Assembly (NCBI GenBank): GCA_023231475.1
Contig: JALJEE010000206.1
Location: 1 to 64,000 of the forward strand
Direction: 5' to 3'
DNA length: 64,000 nt
Origin: Seison nebaliae
Taxonomy: Eukaryota > Rotifera > Pararotatoria > Seisonacea > Seisonidae
How positions within the stretch are numbered: the stretch's first letter is position 1; the number at the start of each line of letters is the position of its first letter. Shown piece by piece: positions 1 to 11,512 of the stretch. Under the pieces are notes generated by a model. The model was given only the letters and a program-made list of their open reading frames with translations. It searched no databases and was not told the origin of the DNA. Both the position numbers and the translations under genes were made by a program.

Positions 1-125
1 GTCCATTAGAACTATTTCTCATACAAAAATTTTTTGGTTTAAAGGACAGTCCATAAGAAAAAAATTTTCCATTCGGTCTATTCCTTAATAAAAAATAGTC
101 CGAAGAAATTGAAAAACTAATGGAC
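1..125. repeat. Short inverted-repeat unit, probably a cut-off mobile element end
   Basis: The first nine bases, GTCCATTAG, recur inverted as CTAATGGAC at 117-125, and a related GTCCATAAG lies at 49-57. The segment between is T- and A-rich and non-coding. This looks like a small element with terminal inverted repeats, but the window starts exactly at the left repeat, so neither a target duplication nor the true end can be seen. It could equally be chance in AT-rich DNA. Confidence 0.25.
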
Positions 126-1643
126 AGACCATTATACAATCAAAAAACACTTCACTTAATTTATTTAATTCCGCATAACATTAAAAAAATTGACAAATTA
201 AACTAACTTTGTAAATTAAAATAACTAACAATAAAAATAACAGTTGTAAATAAAAAATATAATTTAACAATAAAACATAAAAACTAAAAACTTTTAATAA
301 AACTTAAAACTAATCATTAGTTTATTTAAACATGAATATAGAATATTTGAATAACAAAGAAATTAATAATAAAATTAACTAATTGGAACATTATTTTTCA
401 ATTAAAATGTTAATTAAAATCAAATTTAATTTATTATTAATTATGGAACAAGGTAAAGAGAGAAAGTACCTTGTATATCTAAAGTATAATGAATTTCTAA
501 TTCCAGAAAGAGAGATTGTATGGGTAAATTGTAGATTTGTAAATTAACGTTTACGGTTGATATATAATTGATTCAAGTGTCTAAAATTAATAATATATCA
601 ATATTATAATACAATATACTAACGATGCTATGGCTTTTAGTTAGCCGATGGAATATTAGTTTATTGGCTAAAACGGATTATTTATTATTATTTACATTTG
701 TACAAATTTAGCAGGGTACTTCTTGAGTCTGTTCTGTTGACCGAAAGAGAAAGAAGTAGATAAGGAATTTCCTTTTCTTATATAAAGAAAGATACGGATA
801 GAGAACAATCAAGTCAGTTTCCACAATACGAACTCAAAAATTAGAAATAAAAAGGTAATTTTGTTTGTTCCAGTAAAATAATTTATATTTTTAATGAAAT
901 ATTATAAGAAATAAAAAAGTTATTTGGGAATTATATTTATTTTCTATACAAAAATATGGGAATAATAATATAATAATAAATATGAAACTTCTCTCTCTTT
1001 CAGTCAATAGAACAGACTAAAAAAGTATGAATACAAAAGGGTGCAGTTTTGTACAATTTCTCATTTTTTAGGAAAAAATATAAAACGGTGCCGTTTTATC
1101 CTAGATTCAAAGTATCATGATGATCAGCGAAAATTCTATACTCTAAATATCTTTTACAATCCATGGACATTCGGTATTTCATAAGAAACAATCATTGTAT
1201 GAATAAACATTCAATTTTTTCTCGCATTATGTAAGAATGAAGGAGTAAGGAAATGTTAAGTGGGACAATTGTTCAGTTTAGTTTAGAGATAATTTAATAA
1301 AATTGGAATTTATTAATATTCTTATAATATGAATGAGAAAATATAATAAATAGATAAGGATAGATAAATTTGATGGATACCAAACAATTGATCATTTCGT
1401 TCGATTTCGATCCTATTCGTTGATGTCGACACTGAATTGATTCGTGAATCAAATGGAATTGTTAAATTGATTCTTTAAGGATGGGAGGAGGGAGAAGGAT
1501 TGGAGAGAAAGGAGAATTAAAAATTATTTGAAATTGATTAGATTACTCTAAATGATCGTTGTGTGAATAGGAGAATGGAAATATAGATATGTATATGTTT
1601 ATGGCAATCATTTTGTTGGCAAAGAAATTTACCTAATTCGAAT
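126..1643. other. Non-coding AT-rich flank, includes GATA gene 3' UTR
   Basis: No open frame with coding character was found on either strand. The part next to 1643 should contain the 3' UTR of the minus-strand GATA gene. Nothing else was recognised. Confidence 0.5.
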
Positions 1644-3612
1644 TTAATAAATGAAGTGATTGGGGGCAACTTGACTGGCTGCCATCACTGCCGCCGAATA
1701 TTCGCCACTCGACCACCACTGTGACCATGGAATATTCATGGCTGTGGCACCGCAAGCAGCTGCCGCTTGTGCTGCCGTCGTCATAGCAACGATGTCCTTC
1801 TCCTTTCGTTTGATTGCTTTCCGGTTTCGCGTTTGAATATTCTCCTTCTTCATTGTTATCGGTCTATTTACCTGAATTATTAAAGAATTTTCATTTAATG
1901 AAATTTGAATTGATGAAATTTGAATAACTTTATGTAGTTTAAAGTAGAGCCCACATGCGTTGCACACTGGTTCACCGTTCGTATTCCGTCGCCACAATGT
2001 CGTAGTGTTAGTGAAACAGTTTGTACAAATGACACCGGTTTTTTTGACGGTCGACTGAGAAATGAAAGAAATGAGGGAATCGTTTGAAGGAAAATAATGA
2101 AACCAATCGTCTTTTGGGCTTAATCAATGGTCGATTCTGTCCGTTCATCTTATGATATAATCCACAAGCATTACACAAGTAATTTCCATGATTATCACGT
2201 CGCCACAACGGAGTGGTACGAGCGCCACAGTTAACACATTCTCTTCCTTCTAAAATCGAATTAATCTAATGGGAAAAGACGTTATGAAGTGACTAACCGT
2301 GATTAACTTTTTTCGAATGTTGACTGGGATTTTGAGAGATGTTCGATGTTCCTTGTTTCTGTTTCATATCAATCAAATTCATCGTCGACTCGTTAAGTAA
2401 GGATTGATTGAATTCGTTCAAATAGAAATTACTATTTTCCGGTTTAATGAAATTATTCATTAAATTATTCGAACGGAATGGCGAATCGTTACGACCAAAA
2501 TTTAACGCCCCAATCAACTGCTGTTGTTGTTGTTCGTTGAGACATTTGGCGAAATTGTCATTGAAATCATGCTCATTTGACAAACTACCGGAAGTGTTAA
2601 GAGAGCCATTTTCATCTGTCTTTAAATTGAACGAATTATTCTGTTTCACTTCATTCAAAGATGATGAAGTTGGAGTAGTTTTCGTTGAAGCTATTGAAGC
2701 TGTCACCACAGCTAACGGATTCATATCATCGGAACTGTTGTTCTGGTTGTTGTTTGTTTGACGTTGTTTGAGTTGATCATGGAAATTAGTTGGGGAGAAA
2801 GTCGTTGGGAAATTGGTGTTTGATTGATGATAAATTTTATTCGCGAAATAATTTGATAAGTTTTCCGTCGAATAAATATTATTTGATTCATTCGATTTAT
2901 CCATTGGAAATGAATCTGAATTGTCTTTCTTTAATTTTAAGGATGAATTCGAATTTAATTTCCTCAATTTCGCCACTGGATGTTCGTCGTTTTTGTAAAG
3001 ATTGGATAAATTGATCTGACTGTTATTATTATTTTCATTAGCTTCAGTAAATATTCCTAATGAATTATTATAATTCAACAGATCCTGTTGTTGTTGTTGA
3101 TGGTGATGTTGGTGATCGGTGTGTTGTTGATTGAGAAGATTGGAAGAGAATGAAACGGGATTATTTGTTATATTATTGACATCTAAAGTAGTTTGATGGA
3201 GTTGAGGATTGAAATTGTTGAAATAATTGAAATTGAAAGATTGATGAGAATCGTCTTTTGAACAATTGCTTGTCATCGATTTATTCTTATCAGATTTCGT
3301 TAATAAATCTATATTCGTTTCATTATTATTATCTTTATTCTCACTATCGTTGTTATTATTCATTTCCATATTTTGTGATGCATCGGATGTGGTGGCATTA
3401 AGAACGCCATTCATTTGTGAGAAGAAATTGGCATTATTTTGTGTCATCGCATAAAAGTTCATAGAGCATTGAGATAAGAATTGATCCGAATAATTTTCAT
3501 TCGTTTCATTCTTCTCCAAACCATTCCCACATAAACTTCTTTCACTATTTCCATTCACTTCTGGAATTTCATTGCCATTGTTGTTATTCTTGTTGTTCGT
3601 TAATTTATTATT

Positions 3613-3680
<68 letters not shown>

Positions 3681-4854
3681 CATTATTATCATTATTATTA
3701 ATATCAATCGATGTTATACAATTATTGTTGTTGATGTTGTTATTAGTTGTCGATGTTGTCGTTGTTACTGTTGTATCAATTTCATTTAAATTCTTCTCAT
3801 TATTATTCTTCTTCATATCATTATCATCTAATTTTGTGGGATCATTATAATTCGATTGGAAAGTAGTCAAATCGTTCAATGTGGTATTGGAGGCGGCCAA
3901 TGCTAAAGCGGCCGCAGTGAATACATCATTCGGATTCTGTTGTATATTTCCCAAATTCAAATTCGCATTATCAATACCGTTCATCATATTGAACATAGTA
4001 TTCACTTGGTCTTGTTGTTTTCGTTGTTGTTGCTGTTGCTGCTGCTGCTGCTGATGTTGTCGTTGTTGTTGTTGTTGTTGTTGTTGTTGTTCATATTCGT
4101 TGGATGTGGAAGAATTGGATTGTAACGGTAACAATTCCTTCCAAATATCGTTGGTACTGTTATCGGAGAAAGTAGTCGAATTGGATTTGTGATCAGTGGA
4201 GATACCGGATGATACCGATGAATTACTGCTACCGTTTCTGGGCGATGGCTGTGTCACAACAAATTGATTAGCACATCTCATCAAATAATCGCTGTACGAC
4301 GACCACGAGTTGATGGGAGATGAAGGTTTCGTTGTTTTATTATTCATTGAGATATCCATTTGTGGTATGGGAAGGAAGTTATTAAGATTTGCTTGCTGTC
4401 GATCTGATGCTAATGATAAATTGTTATTAGCAGTTACAATCGTATCTGTAGTCATTAATGAAGATATTGTATTCGACGAGGATGACGTAAGAAACTTTTC
4501 AGGATCTTTCTCATTAATTAAAATTGACGAGTTACTCTGATTATGATTATGATCAATATTATTGTGATTGTAATTTGATTGATTGGATATTATTGATGAT
4601 ATTTCATTGTTCATAAACTGATTCGTATCTTTGGAGATGAAACTTGTCGTTGAACTTACATTATTCTTATAAGAGATTACGGTGGATGAAGAAGTGACGG
4701 TTGAACATGACACATTGAAATTTGTCTCATCAAAACGTCTCTTACATTGTTTGTTCATCGTCTTCTTCTCATCTCCATAATTGTCATTATTCCGTTCGAT
4801 ATTCGTCGAATTGTCTGTTCCTTCTTGCTCATAGAATGAGAGTAAGTTCTCCAT
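1644..4854 (-). CDS. GATA-type two-zinc-finger transcription factor (GATA1/2/3 class, grain-like)
   Basis: Sequence-specific activator expected to bind WGATAR sites in the nucleus. Four coding exons splice in frame: 4854-2298, 2249-2104, 2054-1929 and 1871-1644, giving about 1018 residues. The introns are 48, 49 and 57 nt. The N-finger ([14 protein letters not shown] ... [17 protein letters not shown]) and C-finger ([14 protein letters not shown] ... [16 protein letters not shown]) are both complete, each with a Cx2C-x17-Cx2C pattern, followed by the basic [14 protein letters not shown] tail. [14 protein letters not shown] between the fingers is the vertebrate GATA1/2/3 and fly grain type rather than the GATA4/pannier type. 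The roughly 850-residue N-terminal part is a single exon full of Asn and Gln runs, far longer than in vertebrate GATAs. The region after the C-finger is short (about 55 residues). The start is the first ATG of the long open frame; a further upstream coding exon cannot be excluded. Confidence 0.93.
3616..3699. repeat. ATT/AAT trinucleotide repeat coding for poly-Asn
   Basis: A near-perfect (TTA)n/(ATT)n run lies inside exon 1 of the GATA gene. On the minus strand it encodes more than 20 consecutive Asn codons, nearly all AAT. Such a run is expected to vary in length between individuals. Confidence 0.9.
4018..4092. repeat. CAA/CAG repeat coding for poly-Gln
   Basis: TTG/CTG repeats on the plus strand encode two Gln-rich runs, split by Arg and His, in the GATA N-terminal region. 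CAA and CAG codons are mixed. Confidence 0.9.
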
Positions 4855-5898
4855 TCTCCCCTACTGCTCAATCTATTCGAAATTATTCCTTCAAATTAAA
4901 CGATCGATTAACATTAACTAAATTATAGAAGATCTCTAAGAAGAAAAAGTTGGAAGATCATAATAAAGAATATTCGATTAGAACGAATGTTAATCTCGAA
5001 AACTTCAATCATTTTCATCGATAAAATTTCCGATATTTAAAATTAGTTAAGAAGGATCGAAAAAGAAAACCATAAAACTTTTCCTACACAAATTCAATGA
5101 GGGAATCGATAGAGAATTATTTTCTGATTCAATTCGAAGATAAATCTTTCATTATGTAAATGTATCCAATCAGAAGGAAAAAGGAAAATTGTTTTAGCTT
5201 TCACCACCACCAACGCCACCATCCCAAACGAAATTATGACGTAAACATTTGGAGAAATCGCAATCGTAATTAAATGGAAGAGGAGGGAGAGAGGAGAAGG
5301 AGTAATAAGCAAAAAAACATATTTAGTTCAAATGCAGCTCCAAATCCATCAAAATGAATTAGATAGGAAGAAAACGAGAAACGATCGACGAATATCGATG
5401 AGAGACGATAACATTCATATACATTGTCTGCCTCCTTAATTTGGTGTGATAAAGTCGCATGTCAACTCATCAAATCTCATTCGACAACTAGTTTTATAAA
5501 AGAGGAAGAAATCCCGAAACATGACAGGAGAACGATGTATAATTTCGTCGATGAACAATGGAGATATGTTGGAGTTAACTTTCTTTTTTTCTTTTTTATT
5601 TTCACTTTATTTATTCGTTATTAAATTCTATTTCTATCTATATTCAACTGGATTCGCTAACTTCGTAGATGATATGTATCAAATCATAACATCGTTCTTC
5701 TACACCGTCATAAATGAATAACCACTGCAACTAATTGCCATCCCAACAATGAGAATTTTTCTTATTAATTCATCCAATTGTCGATGTTACAACATTTCGT
5801 TGAGATCATGAGGCAATTCTCCGACATTTTGCACACACTCACGGACAATAACATTTTGAAAGTTATTCGACGATCTTAACAAGCACAAATAAGATTGA

Positions 5899-5921
5899 AG
5901 AGAGAGAGAGAGAGAGAGAGA
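5899..5921. repeat. (AG)n microsatellite
   Basis: About eleven uninterrupted AG units in the GATA upstream region. Confidence 0.9.
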
Positions 5922-7706
5922 AATGTTTCCCTCAGCAATCGTATTTGAATTTGAGTAGATGTCGACAATTAGATAAAATCAGACAAGTCAAAGGAGAAAG
6001 AATAACGTCGAAAAAATAAAGAGTTCGATAAATTGTCAAACTCTCGTCCTCAACAATATCTTTCGCGAGGAGACACATGTTAAATGATGGCGGCAATGGG
6101 TCCACTCACAATTGTCGTCAAACACTTAAATAAACTCATCCATCCTGGATGAAATATGAATAATCATCAAAATTCATTCATTATCATTACATCAATCATT
6201 AGATTACTTCTCGTCTCGGGAAAAAAGTTTTGGGGAGAAGAAAGCCCAAGAAAAGAAAACTGTTTTGGCAACGAACACAAAACGAAATGAAACGAAGTCG
6301 GTATGGAAAAAAGAAAAAGAGAACCGACTTCTACCGTAGAAGTTCTACATTTCGTTGTGATTGAGAAAGGAGTTGATTCGAGGGTAGGGAAGGCGGAGGA
6401 GCGATTGCTTGAGATTCTCTCTAATCGACTTCTTTACAATCCGACAATTGTTGGGAAGTAATAAACGATTTATTTACCGATCATTGTTGTTGAAGATAGT
6501 TGTTTTCTTCCGAGTGTCTTCATAAAAATCTCTTTCCACTTAAATGCTCATCAATATTTCCACTCTTAATTTGAGCAAAGAAATAATGAACTTATCATTC
6601 GTACGGAGTTTAGGTAAATCGACCGCTCACTCATAAGAAGTGAACATAATAAACGAACAACAACATACTTAGAGAGTTGGAAGAAGAGAATAGAAAATAA
6701 ATTTAAAATTCGTATATCTCCGAAAACTGTTCGTTGGACGAATGTTCATTTCGATGAAGACAATTACTTTCACAGGCAAATACGTTGAATTCCAAACAGT
6801 CAATCAAACTCTTCAATGATAATGACGAGTTCGATTGTCGTTCTTGTCAAGCGCACGAAAAGTACAATGGGGTTGTGAGGAAATTGAAAGAAAACTAGTT
6901 TGATATTTACCATTCAACTCCACTTATCCATTCAACATTCACTCACTGATTGAGGAATCGTCGAACAGGATTAAATTTACAATCGAATTAAACGAAAATA
7001 GGAATGTGGAGAAAATATGGAAAAATGGAAAATTTTCAATTTTTTTTCTTCAATCCCATCAATTTTGTGAAAAATAGAAATGATTTTCAATTCGATAAAT
7101 TTTTTTATTTTTATTTAACCTACATTTTCCAGTACGATGGGATATGTTAAGCGAGAGAATAATTGAGATGGACTGGAACCTTATTGCCAGGTAGTTATGC
7201 CTATTTCCTCTATGCAAATACATTAATTCCGGTTCATCCAAATATAAATAATAATGAATGAGTTTATCATATAACTGTCGACTGTTTTCCGTTATCGTCA
7301 TGTGTGCATAGACGAAGAAGAAGAAAAATAGTTGTGTGAATGTAATGATCATATCAAACAATAATTAGCAAGTAAAATTTATAGATATAGATCGAGAAAG
7401 AATAAATTAAAATTGCAGGAATAAATAATGATAAATTATCACTTACGACGAAGGAGAGAATGGTAAGCCGCTTCATTTGATTGGGGGAATCATTACATCC
7501 ACGCTCATTGGATCGTTGATTGAATTTAAAGATAAAGAATCAGGTTAAAGAGAAGTTTTCCACTTTTCTTCACGTCTTATATGAGGGCAGGTCCTAATGG
7601 GAATGTGCTTTGAATTCTGACGCAACAGGTGATCGGCAATTTCTAGTAATGACGGGAAGTATGTGTGGCATTGTGATGAAACGAGTTGATCGTCATTCAC
7701 ATATTC

Positions 7707-7782
7707 CATCAATTATCATTAATTTAGAGCAATCAATAATTGGGATTGCTCTAAATGAATTGTTTAGCGTCTATAATTGATG
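7707..7782. other. 76-nt hairpin-forming inverted repeat
   Basis: TTTAGAGCAATC (7723-7734) is perfectly complementary to GATTGCTCTAAA (7744-7755) around a 9-nt loop. Outside it, CATCAATTAT (7707-7716) pairs perfectly with ATAATTGATG (7773-7782). The arms are joined by a few more pairs and an asymmetric bulge of roughly 11 nt on the 3' side. The size fits a small structured RNA precursor, a short MITE or a cruciform. No function can be assigned from sequence alone. Confidence 0.45.
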
Positions 7783-10016
7783 ACAATGTGATAAATTTGC
7801 CTTGAAGCACAATGCGAGACGTTTTATCTACATCCTTCATCTTTCCGCGTAAAGACTTCGAGACATGCAACTTCTACAGTTGACTTTAGAAAAAGCACTT
7901 ACTCGTTAACGAGAAGGAAAAATGTTTGGGACAATACGACTCTACACAACGATTATGATTGACATGAAATGAAACCGAATATTTAAATTTGACGTATCTA
8001 TCGAAATGTTTTTAAAAGGAAAGAAAGAAATTAAAGAGAGGAAACCATGTGATCTTAAAAGAAACTAGATGAAATAACAGTTGCTCGGAATTGAGAGGTT
8101 CTCCTTTTTAGCACAATTTTTAAGAGAATGAAAGATTCATCATTCAATAAGCTTGATTGGAATAAGCATGTTCGATGGGTTTATAAGTCTTTCGTCTAAT
8201 GAAGAGAAGAGACAAAGAGTTAATTGAGGAAGAAAACTATGAAAAGTGTTAAATGTGTGAGAATGTTTCTTAGTTATCGAATGTCAGTTATGTTTTTGAA
8301 TTAAATCGTTCACAATTCCAATTGTGACGTTTATATCTTGTGGATGGGACAGGATGGGTGACAGTATTAAATAGAAAACAATATTATTATCTCGCCTTCT
8401 GTTTTCCTAATCAAGATAAATGTTTTACACCTTTCTCCTTCTGGTCAGCATATGATTCTCCCACTTCCTTGCAACGTGTCACTGCATTAGCTACTAGTGA
8501 TGGAAAGTTTATTCGTTTTCCACAAATCTATTTCATTTGAATGATGAAGATTCCTTCGAAGATTAATGACAATTCCAGATAGAATGGAAAATAAATTGAA
8601 TTTTGATTATCTAGTAATCGATTCGATTAGTTGCACTACGTGCCTCGAATTTACATATCAATCGAAGAGCATATTCATCAATTCACAGTATATTCATATT
8701 CAGACGCTAAATATTTTCGTGTCATATTCTCCCTTGATAATGGCAGCCAAATGACTAAATTTTCATAATTCGTTTCATCGAATGCCATTTCTAATTAGGA
8801 TTGATGAAAATCATGATAATATCATAATAATCACCTTATCAGTTAATCGAGAGATGATCCGAACATTCCAGCAGAAATATTTAGAGATCTGTATTAAAGT
8901 TTGAATAAGAAAACAAATTAAAAATGGAATTTCATTATCCTCTTTCCTTTGTGTTGATTGTGTTGTGTGTCGATTCCAATCTCAATAATCTCAAATGGAA
9001 GATATGATGAGATGGATGAATTCGATAATATATTAAACTTTTCTCCTCACACCTGATGCTGATGGATTTTTAATCGATTTCTATTATTTTTATTTCACGT
9101 TCTATAAATAGAATTGATGAAGTGCACAACTGATAATGTTATTCTGGAACTGGATGAACTGTTTATCTTCATCCTGTTTACATTTTGAAAAGAATAAATG
9201 AAGAGGCACCAAATGAAAATTGCTTTCAATTCCAACGATTAACGTTCCACCATAATGAAAACAGTTTCCACTAATGTAGTCGAACAATGAACTGATAGTT
9301 ACGTTTCTCTTCGGAGCGCAGTTGTTCCTCAACACATGAACTTTTCAAACGGTAGACCTTTCTCTTCCCCAACTTCTCCCTCCCCACCATCATTGATGAT
9401 GGATCAATGAATATGAAATATGCATTCCCAACAAGACGCCGATCTTATCATTGACACGATCATTACATGATGAGTAATCGACACAGATTTGTTGTTTGAT
9501 CAAATGGAAAAAAATGACAACACGGACATCTATCCTTTATCGTTCCTTCCAGTCATTTATTTCCACTTTTAATACATACCGCAGCTGTTTAATCATTAAT
9601 CAGATTCCATCAATTCTTCACTTTAATTCAATAACTCTTATATCAGACTTCGAATTTTTTTCATTTTATCAAACAAAATCAAAATTTTCTTCATTTTCGA
9701 TTTAAGTTATCAAATAAAATTAAATTAAAAATTTCCTTTTTTATTTTCCCATCAATTTATTTAACTTTTACTCTTTTATTATTCGTCAAATAAAAAGAAA
9801 CTTGAAATTGAATAAATTTCTAAAAGATTGGAAGTTTTATAATTTGAGAGATTTGTAGTAAATGTTCGTAAAGTATTGATAGGCTAAAGTTTGTAAGAGA
9901 TGGTAATTTCATTTGAGATGAAAGTGAAAGGAATTTGGAGAATGAGGAAATTTAAGTTTGAATTTTAAGTTTCAGTTATCCGATTCAATAGAAGCGATTC
10001 ATTCAAATCCATCGAA

Positions 10017-11137
10017 ATGATTTCACGTTTTGCTATCCGAAGTCGTTTCTATTCGAAATTTTCTCCCAAAATCAAACCCATAATTTCACGTTCTTACAAA
10101 TGGTATGTGTTTGCGGGCGTCGTTGGGACGATGTCGGGTTACTCCGTTTATTTGAAGTACAACCGCCAACCAGATCATATAAAAGATAATTTATCTCTTC
10201 AATTTAATGGAGTGAAAGATAGTTCTCTCCTCAATTCGATCGAACCGAAATCAAGAGAAGTAAAGAACGGAGGACGATTTCTCAACGATTTCGATCTCAC
10301 TTTGTTCCAATATCATTCGTGTCCTTTCTGTTCGAAATTGAGAGTATTTCTCGATTATTACGGATTTGATTATCGGATTGTGGAAGTGAATTCCATTACG
10401 AAAGGTCAGATCAAATGGTCGAAATATAAGAAAGTTCCAATACTTCTGATGAGGAATCGAGAGGATGGAAAACTTTATCAACTCAACGACTCTACCGTCG
10501 TCATTTCCATCTTGTCGTCTTTCCTCCAATCATCAATGTCGTTGGAGAAGATGATCAATCATTATCAACCATTAATCGAGAAGAAGAAGATTCTTTATCC
10601 CAACAAGTTTCATTTCACACCTATCATATAATTTGAATAAAGATGATAAATAGATATGAAATAATTTCTGATAAATTACCATCATCATCCTCGTTAGAGA
10701 AGAAATGGAGAATTTGGGCTGATGATCATTTCATTCATACACTCTCGCCAAACGTTTATCGATCGTTCACCGAATCTTTACATTCATTCGACACGTTCAA
10801 TGTCAAAGGAAAATGGAGCGACGCTTTCCAAACAACGGAACAATTTACTATTAAATATCTCGGTGCCGTCGTCATGTGGATAATCGGGAAGAGAATTCAC
10901 AAGAAATATATCACCGATGAAACGATGAGTGAACGCGATTATCTCTATAATCAACTCAATCATTTCCTGTGGGCGAGAGAAAGCGGAAAATTATTTTTGG
11001 GCGGAAATCGTCCCAATTTGGCCGATCTCGCCCTTTACGGTTATATGAATTCCATCGAAGGATGTCACGCATTTAACGATTGTGAGAAGAATGTAGATGG
11101 TTTTAAAGAATGGTACGATGCAATTAAATTTCCATGA
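10017..11137 (+). CDS. Prostaglandin E synthase 2-like protein (membrane-anchored, thioredoxin + GST fold)
   Basis: PTGES2-family protein; in mammals the enzyme is described as isomerising PGH2 to PGE2 and also binding haem. Two exons, 10017-10606 and 10654-11137, joined by a 47-nt intron (GTTTCA...ATAG), give 357 residues. Without the splice the frame would stop at 10631, but the spliced junction restores the family's NKY segment. Residues 1-28 are basic and mitochondrial-like, followed by a hydrophobic anchor near 28-43 (WYVFAGVVGTMSGYSVYL). The glutaredoxin-like domain has FQYHSCPFCSK with the CPFC pair, KVPIL and QLNDSTVVIS. The C-terminal GST-like domain has WRIWADDHF, LSPNVYRS, YLGAV and GGNRPNLADLALYG. 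All of these match the family in order. It is the first plus-strand gene and lies about 375 bp upstream of the RING gene. Confidence 0.93.
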
Positions 11138-11512
11138 AAATGGAAATAAAAAATTAATTTCCATTTTCTTCCTCTTTCACTCGAAAAAAAAATTGAACTG
11201 AAAATTGAACTGAAAAAACGAATTTTTTATTTTAAATTTCTTCATTTTCTAATAAAAATTATTATAAAAGCAACTAAATTTGTCGTTTTCATTCAAAATT
11301 TTTGCAAAATAATTTTTTTTTATCTTTTCATTTTTTTATCCTTTCGATTTGAGTTGAAATAGGAAAAAAATTCGTTGAATTTACATCGGAACAAAGTCAC
11401 GATCATCAACGCGCAATTATTCATCTTCACCAGTCACTTGAAGTAAATTGTCGATTCATTTCTTAGGGATATCATCGGAATTCGATTAACATCTCGAAAT
11501 CGTTATCCGGAA
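11138..11512. other. Short AT-rich spacer between two plus-strand genes
   Basis: Non-coding. It contains AATAAA-like sequence just after the PTGES2-like stop and homopolymer A/T tracts. It should hold the polyadenylation site of the upstream gene and the promoter of the downstream one. Confidence 0.5.

Larger units (their letters stand above)
4855..10016. other. Long intergenic region between the divergent GATA and PTGES2-like genes
   Basis: About 5.2 kb without a recognisable gene. Open frames here (for example 5424-5721, 7059-7361, 8340-8540, 9102-9335) are short, match no family I know and have no supporting splice context. The region probably holds the promoter and enhancers of the GATA gene. 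It contains an (AG)n run and one strong hairpin, listed separately. Confidence 0.5.

Noticed and set aside
3572..4125. Plus-strand frames rich in Leu (poly-Leu proteins)
   Set aside because: They are the antisense of the GATA Asn and Gln runs; the minus strand is clearly the coding one.
8340..8754. Two short plus-strand ORFs in the GATA upstream region
   Set aside because: No family resemblance, no acceptor/donor pair joining them in frame, and lengths typical of chance.
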